Origin: Clostridia bacterium
GTDB taxonomy: Bacteria > Bacillota > Clostridia > Oscillospirales > CAG-382
Direction of reading: 5' to 3'
DNA: 10,394 bases
Assembly: GCA_017938055.1 (NCBI GenBank)
Contig: JAGBCG010000087.1
Coordinates: 1 to 10,394, forward strand
The notes below the pieces were generated by a model. The model had not been told where the DNA came from. It was given only the letters and a program-made list of their open reading frames with translations, and ran no database searches. Shown piece by piece: positions 7,498-10,394 of this stretch; position 1 is the stretch's first letter, and every line of letters starts with the position of its first letter. The position numbers were made by a program, and so were the translations under genes.

Positions 7498-7593
7498 GCG
7501 TGTCGCAAAAGCTTGGCATCTAAATCGTACACTAATTTTATAATGAGTTTTAATATGAGTAATTATGTAAACCAATGTCACAATAAGTTGTAA

Positions 7594-8055
7594 GAGGGCG
7601 ACCCACTTGAAATATTCACCGACCGTGACGGAGAGGTTATTTTCAAGAAGTATTCTCCTATAGGAGAGCTTTTGGGATTTGCAACACAGTATGCAGAAAC
7701 ACTGTATAAAACAAGTAATCACCCGATAGTTGTGTGCGACAGAGATATGGTAGTAGCATTTGCCGGTGTTCCTAAAAAGGAATGTAATGAGAAAAAGGTG
7801 TCTGCAGATGTAGAATCCGTAATGGAATCAAGACAGATGTATTGCAGAAAAAATGAAAGTAAAGAGTTTTATGTTGTAGACGGAAATGAAAAAATAATTA
7901 TTTCATGTGCAGTACCCATTATCTCCGGTGGTGACGTTATCGGTGCGGTTGTAAGTACGGCAAATGCCGAAGAAGCATTGAGTGAGCCGGATGAAACAGA
8001 AATAAAATTGGTGCAGACAGCGGCAAGTTTTCTCGGCAAGCAAATGGAAGAATAA
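7594..8055 (+). pseudogene. spoVT: spoVT remnant: GAF-like regulatory domain without a complete AbrB domain
   Basis: SpoVT is the forespore regulator with an N-terminal AbrB DNA-binding domain and a C-terminal GAF-like domain. Here the frame opens directly after TAA 7591-7593 with EGDPLEIFTDRDGEVIFKKYSPIGEL, which corresponds to about residue 30 of the family, and runs through DRDMVVAFAGVPKKE to the typical end TAASFLGKQMEE. About 29 codons (the MKATGIVRRIDDLGRVVIPKEIRRTLRIR region of the family) are missing; I could not find them upstream or on the other strand nearby. No ATG or GTG occurs in frame before the middle of the gene. A TTG at 7672 has AGGAGAG only 3 nt upstream, too close to be convincing. 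A terminator follows. Probably a 5'-truncated pseudogene; a free-standing GAF protein from TTG 7672 (127 residues) cannot be excluded. Confidence 0.85.
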
Positions 8056-8061
8056 GCTCTG

Positions 8062-8097
8062 TGTACTCCGACGGTGAGTTGGGGTACATTTTTATTT
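8062..8097 (+). terminator. Rho-independent terminator after spoVT
   Basis: TGTACTCC (8062-8069) pairs with GGGGTACA (8081-8088), one pair being U-G, around an 11-nt loop, followed by TTTTTATTT (8089-8097). It begins 6 bp after the stop codon, showing that the 3' end of the spoVT unit is intact although its 5' end is lost. Confidence 0.75.
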
Positions 8098-8135
8098 GTA
8101 AAAAATGTGTTTTCAATTTGTTTTTCCTTTGTCCG

Positions 8136-8164
8136 TTGACAAAAAAAGCTTGAAGTAGTATAAT
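8136..8164 (+). promoter_or_regulatory. Perfect consensus sigma-A promoter of the lipoprotein-cysK unit
   Basis: TTGACA (8136-8141) and TATAAT (8159-8164) are both exact consensus hexamers with a 17-bp spacer. The predicted start near 8171 leaves about 24 nt to the ATG at 8195, with AGAGGAA at 8179-8185 as ribosome binding site. This predicts strong, largely constitutive transcription unless an unseen regulator acts. Confidence 0.88.
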
Positions 8165-8194
8165 CATAAAAAATAAAAAGAGGAATGACTTATA

Positions 8195-9088
8195 ATGAAA
8201 AACATAAAAATTTCGGCAGTTTTGACTCTTATAGCATTATGCGTTGCTTTGATGCTTTCGGCGTGCTCTGATGATAACAAGAAAAATAATGAACAGACTG
8301 CTTTAAATCAGCAAGAAAACAAGGCGGAAAATGAGAAAGCTAAAGAGCAAGAGCTTGTAAATTATCCCGGTTTTTCCAACATTTCCTTTTTAAATGCAGT
8401 TGCAGAATGTCTTGGAAAGGATGCAACATCGGTTACAAAGGAAGATGTGCTTGATATAAGATATCTTGCGGTGGGTCCTGAAGATGACGGAACAATCACA
8501 GTTTATGTGGGAATGAAGGACTATGTTGATAAAGCATACAGTGCAGACGTAACAATAGAAGAGCTCAAGAAATATGTTAAGACAGCAAGGATTGAGGATG
8601 CTACTGATGTGAGCTGTGACTTTGGCATTTTTGAAAATCTTGAAATATTTGAATTTTATAATGTAGAAGTGCAAGATGTATCTTTTGTCAATAATTATTC
8701 ACAGCTTGTTTTTGGCTACTTTGACAGTAATGGAATAACAGACGTTTCATCACTTGAAAATTATAATCCGCAAACACTTATAGAGCTTGATTTTACCGGA
8801 AATGATATCGTGGACTGGTCGCCTCTTTATCATATCAAGGAAAAGGTAATTGTCAATTTTTCTGTTCAGCATATGACAGATGAAAGCGGAAATAGAGTGG
8901 AGCTTCCGATTGTTGTTACACTTGCTGATATGCTTAATAGTGAATTGGGCACAAGTTCTGATACACAACAAAGTGAAACACAAAATGGCGGGGAAAATAT
9001 TCAGGAAAACGAAAATGAAGATGAAAAGATACAAGAGCAAGAGTCCCAGATAATGTATGATATTGATTGGGGAACGCTTTTTGAATAG
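8195..9088 (+). CDS. Uncharacterised lipoprotein with leucine-rich-repeat-like segment
   Basis: I do not recognise the family of this 297-residue protein. It begins with a lipoprotein signal peptide: KNIK, a hydrophobic core, and the lipobox LSAC with the lipidated Cys24, so it should be anchored on the outer face of the membrane. Residues 25-55 are a low-complexity linker rich in Asn, Gln, Glu and Lys. Residues about 60-135 form a mixed alpha/beta-looking part (VTKEDVLDIRYLAVG). From about 140 to 225, phrases such as FENLEIFEFYNVEVQDVSFV, NGITDVSSLENY and LIELDFTGNDIVDWSPL resemble the degenerate leucine-rich repeats of internalin-type proteins. The tail (about 245-285) is again low-complexity and acidic, ending in YDIDWGTLFE. 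It is followed after 27 nt by cysK without a terminator, so they are probably cotranscribed. A binding or adhesion role is only a guess. Confidence 0.85.
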   Translation: MKNIKISAVLTLIALCVALMLSACSDDNKKNNEQTALNQQENKAENEKAKEQELVNYPGFSNISFLNAVAECLGKDATSVTKEDVLDIRYLAVGPEDDGTITVYVGMKDYVDKAYSADVTIEELKKYVKTARIEDATDVSCDFGIFENLEIFEFYNVEVQDVSFVNNYSQLVFGYFDSNGITDVSSLENYNPQTLIELDFTGNDIVDWSPLYHIKEKVIVNFSVQHMTDESGNRVELPIVVTLADMLNSELGTSSDTQQSETQNGGENIQENENEDEKIQEQESQIMYDIDWGTLFE

Positions 9089-9115
9089 AAATTTGATAGT
9101 TGATGAGGAAATAAA

Positions 9116-10051
9116 ATGAATGTTTGTAAATCGGTAAAAGAGCTTGTGGGAAACACCCCCATGCTTGAATGTGAAAATTATGCAAGCACAAGAGAACTGT
9201 GTGCCAAACTTGTTGTAAAGCTTGAGGGGATGAATCCTGCAGGAAGTGCAAAGGACAGGGTGGCACTGATGATGATTGCAGATGCTGAGGAAAAAGGATT
9301 GCTGAAAAAAGGCTCATGTATTATTGAGCCAACAAGCGGAAATACAGGAATAGGACTTGCTGCAATAGGAGCAAGATGCGGTTACAGAGTTATTCTTACA
9401 ATGCCCGATACAATGAGCGTTGAAAGACAGATGCTCATACGTGCGTATGGTGCACAGATTGTGCTTACAGAGGGTGCAAAGGGAATGTCAGGTGCGATAG
9501 AAAAAGCGAACGAGCTTGCTGCATCAATTCCAAATAGCTTTGTTGCAGGACAGTTTGAAAACCCCTCAAATCCACGTGCACATTATCTTACAACAGGTCC
9601 TGAAATTTGGAATGGAACAGATGGAAGCATAGATGTTTTTGTGGCAAGCGTCGGAACAGGCGGAACTATAACGGGTGTTGGAAAATATCTTAAGGAAAAA
9701 AAATCCAATATCAAGGTTGTGGCAGTTGAACCTGAGGATAGCCCTGTGCTTTCAGGTGGAAAAGCGGGAGCACATAAAATTCAGGGAATAGGAGCAGGCT
9801 TTGTTCCCAAAAATCTTGACACTGAAATTTACGATGAGGTTGTTACAGCCTCACATCTTGATGCTTATAAAGAAGCAAGAGAATTTGCAAAAAAAGAGGG
9901 AATACTGGTAGGAATTTCTTCTGGAGCAGTGTTGGCTGCTGCATGTAAGGTGGCATCACGAAAGGAAAATGCCGGTAAAACGGTTGTGGCACTTTTGACA
10001 GACAGCGGTGAAAGATACCTTTCAACTCCTTTGTTTTGCGATGAAAAATAA
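9116..10051 (+). CDS. cysK: Cysteine synthase A (O-acetylserine sulfhydrylase)
   Basis: PLP enzyme that makes cysteine from O-acetylserine and sulfide in the cytoplasm. The 311 residues are the normal length. It shows KSVKELVGNTPMLE at the start, the PLP-binding lysine in NPAGSAKDR (Lys46), PTSGNTG (72-78) that holds substrate and cofactor, the phosphate loop GTGGT (180-184), and ISSGA (Ser268-Ser269) contacting the PLP ring nitrogen, ending in LLTDSGERYLST. No CBS regulatory domain follows, and no cysE lies next to it. The start is set by GAGGA at 9105-9109, 6 nt before the ATG. It probably shares the promoter at 8136-8164 with the lipoprotein gene; no T-box, S-box or other leader is present in the 27-bp gap. 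A terminator follows at 10075-10119. CysM or another beta-family member is possible but less likely. Confidence 0.94.
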   Translation: MNVCKSVKELVGNTPMLECENYASTRELCAKLVVKLEGMNPAGSAKDRVALMMIADAEEKGLLKKGSCIIEPTSGNTGIGLAAIGARCGYRVILTMPDTMSVERQMLIRAYGAQIVLTEGAKGMSGAIEKANELAASIPNSFVAGQFENPSNPRAHYLTTGPEIWNGTDGSIDVFVASVGTGGTITGVGKYLKEKKSNIKVVAVEPEDSPVLSGGKAGAHKIQGIGAGFVPKNLDTEIYDEVVTASHLDAYKEAREFAKKEGILVGISSGAVLAAACKVASRKENAGKTVVALLTDSGERYLSTPLFCDEK

Positions 10052-10074
10052 GACATATTGTTAAAAATGATATG

Positions 10075-10119
10075 AAAAGCGGTAAACAATGCATAGTTTG
10101 CAAAATTTGCTGCTTTTTT
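10075..10119 (+). terminator. Rho-independent terminator of cysK
   Basis: AAAAGCGGTAAA (10075-10086) pairs with TTTGCTGCTTTT (10106-10117) over 12 positions, two of them G-U, around a 19-nt loop; the 3' arm runs into T6 (10114-10119). The loop and 3' arm contain the palindrome GCAAAATTTGC (10100-10110). The hairpin ends 2 bp before the proposed typA -10 element, so terminator and promoter are packed together. Confidence 0.65.
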
Positions 10120-10120
10120 G

Positions 10121-10129
10121 TGGTAGAAT
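10121..10129 (+). promoter_or_regulatory. Probable extended -10 promoter of typA
   Basis: TGGTAGAAT is a TGN-extended -10 box (TAGAAT at 10124-10129). No good -35 lies at 17 bp; TTGCAA (10098-10103) is at 20 bp. Transcription would start near 10136, about 36 nt before the ATG at 10172. Confidence 0.5.
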
Positions 10130-10171
10130 CTACGTTTGGAAGAAATTTATATTTAGGGGAAATGTTTAATA

Positions 10172-10394
10172 ATGATTAGGAACGATTTAAGAAACGTAGC
10201 TATTGTGGCACATGTTGACCATGGAAAAACAACACTTGTTGATGAAATGCTCAAGCAATCAGGAACCTTTCGTGCAAATGAGGTTGTTGATGACAGAGTA
10301 ATGGACAGTAATGACCTTGAAAGAGAAAGAGGTATTACAATTCTTGCAAAAAACACCTCAATAATGTACGAGGGAATAAAGATAAATGTTGTAG
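10172..10394 (+). CDS. typA: TypA/BipA ribosome-associated GTPase, 5' end
   Basis: The first 74 codons are present and the gene runs off the window end. TypA/BipA is a translation-factor-like GTPase that binds the 70S ribosome and supports 50S assembly and stress or cold growth. The fragment reads LRNVAIVAHVDHGKTTL, which carries the P-loop AHVDHGKT (residues 13-20), then SGTFRANEVVDDRVMDSNDLERERGITILAKN, the switch I region that distinguishes TypA from EF-G and LepA. The start at 10172 follows AGGGGA (10155-10160) at 11 nt. An ATG at 10162 is out of frame, only 1 nt after the binding site, and opens just five codons before TAG, so it is not used as the start. It has its own likely promoter after the cysK terminator. 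Confidence 0.95.
   Translation, partial: MIRNDLRNVAIVAHVDHGKTTLVDEMLKQSGTFRANEVVDDRVMDSNDLERERGITILAKNTSIMYEGIKINVV

Noticed and set aside
7539..7544. TATAAT before the spoVT remnant as a promoter
   Set aside because: The only -35-like sequence, TTGGCA at 7513-7518, is 20 bp away, and the gene is expected to use a sporulation sigma factor.
7543..7593. Short ORF (MSFNMSNYVNQCHNKL) ending at the stop just before spoVT as the lost N-terminus
   Set aside because: It is in the same frame but shows no resemblance to the AbrB domain, is too short, and its first bases overlap a chance TATAAT.
7654..7667. Perfect palindrome TCTCCTATAGGAGA as an operator
   Set aside because: It lies in codons for the conserved SPIGE motif of spoVT, so protein constraint explains it.
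9089..9115. T-box or S-box control of cysK
   Set aside because: The gap is 27 bp with only a ribosome binding site, and the shared promoter upstream has a 24-nt leader.
10162..10179. Five-codon upstream ORF (MFNND) overlapping the typA start as a regulatory uORF
   Set aside because: Its ATG is 1 nt after the AGGGGA site, too close for initiation, and so short an ORF is expected by chance.

Overview
The window looks like a chromosomal stretch of an AT-rich, Gram-positive anaerobe of the class Clostridia. The grounds are sigma-A-type promoters (TTGACA / TATAAT with 17-bp spacers), strong AGGAGG ribosome binding sites, protein families typical of Clostridia (short malic enzyme, K+-dependent membrane pyrophosphatase, GH77 amylomaltase, SpoVT) and a large serine recombinase of the Clostridia conjugative-element type. 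I cannot name the species. All genes I support lie on the + strand.

Layout. (1) Positions 2-799: the 3' part of a large serine recombinase carrying an in-frame TAA where the family has a Glu codon, so probably a decayed mobile-element gene. (2) 856-3256: a consensus promoter, a leader with a terminator-like hairpin, then a two-gene operon of an Ldh_2-family malate/lactate-type dehydrogenase and a malic enzyme. (3) 3297-5764: terminator, new promoter, then hppA, a K+-dependent membrane-bound pyrophosphatase, with its own terminator. (4) 5790-5985: a 440-bp gene-free gap whose core is an array of small hairpins punctuated by eight copies of the heptamer ATGAATT, four in one orientation followed by four inverted. 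(5) 6070-7497: malQ, 4-alpha-glucanotransferase. (6) 7594-8055: spoVT lacking its first ~29 codons (most of the AbrB DNA-binding domain) and preceded directly by a stop codon. (7) 8136-10051: a perfect consensus promoter driving an uncharacterised lipoprotein gene and cysK. (8) 10172 to the window end: the 5' end of typA/bipA.

How the genes may work together: malate dehydrogenase plus malic enzyme form the oxaloacetate-malate-pyruvate leg of a 'malate shunt' that can move reducing equivalents between NADH and NADPH. The pyrophosphatase turns PPi into an ion gradient. MalQ remodels alpha-glucans, whose synthesis through ADP-glucose releases PPi. That these four form a functional carbon/PPi neighbourhood is inference; each transcription unit has its own signals. 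The most unusual structures are the hairpin array upstream of malQ, the beheaded spoVT, and the terminator-like leader before the malate operon.
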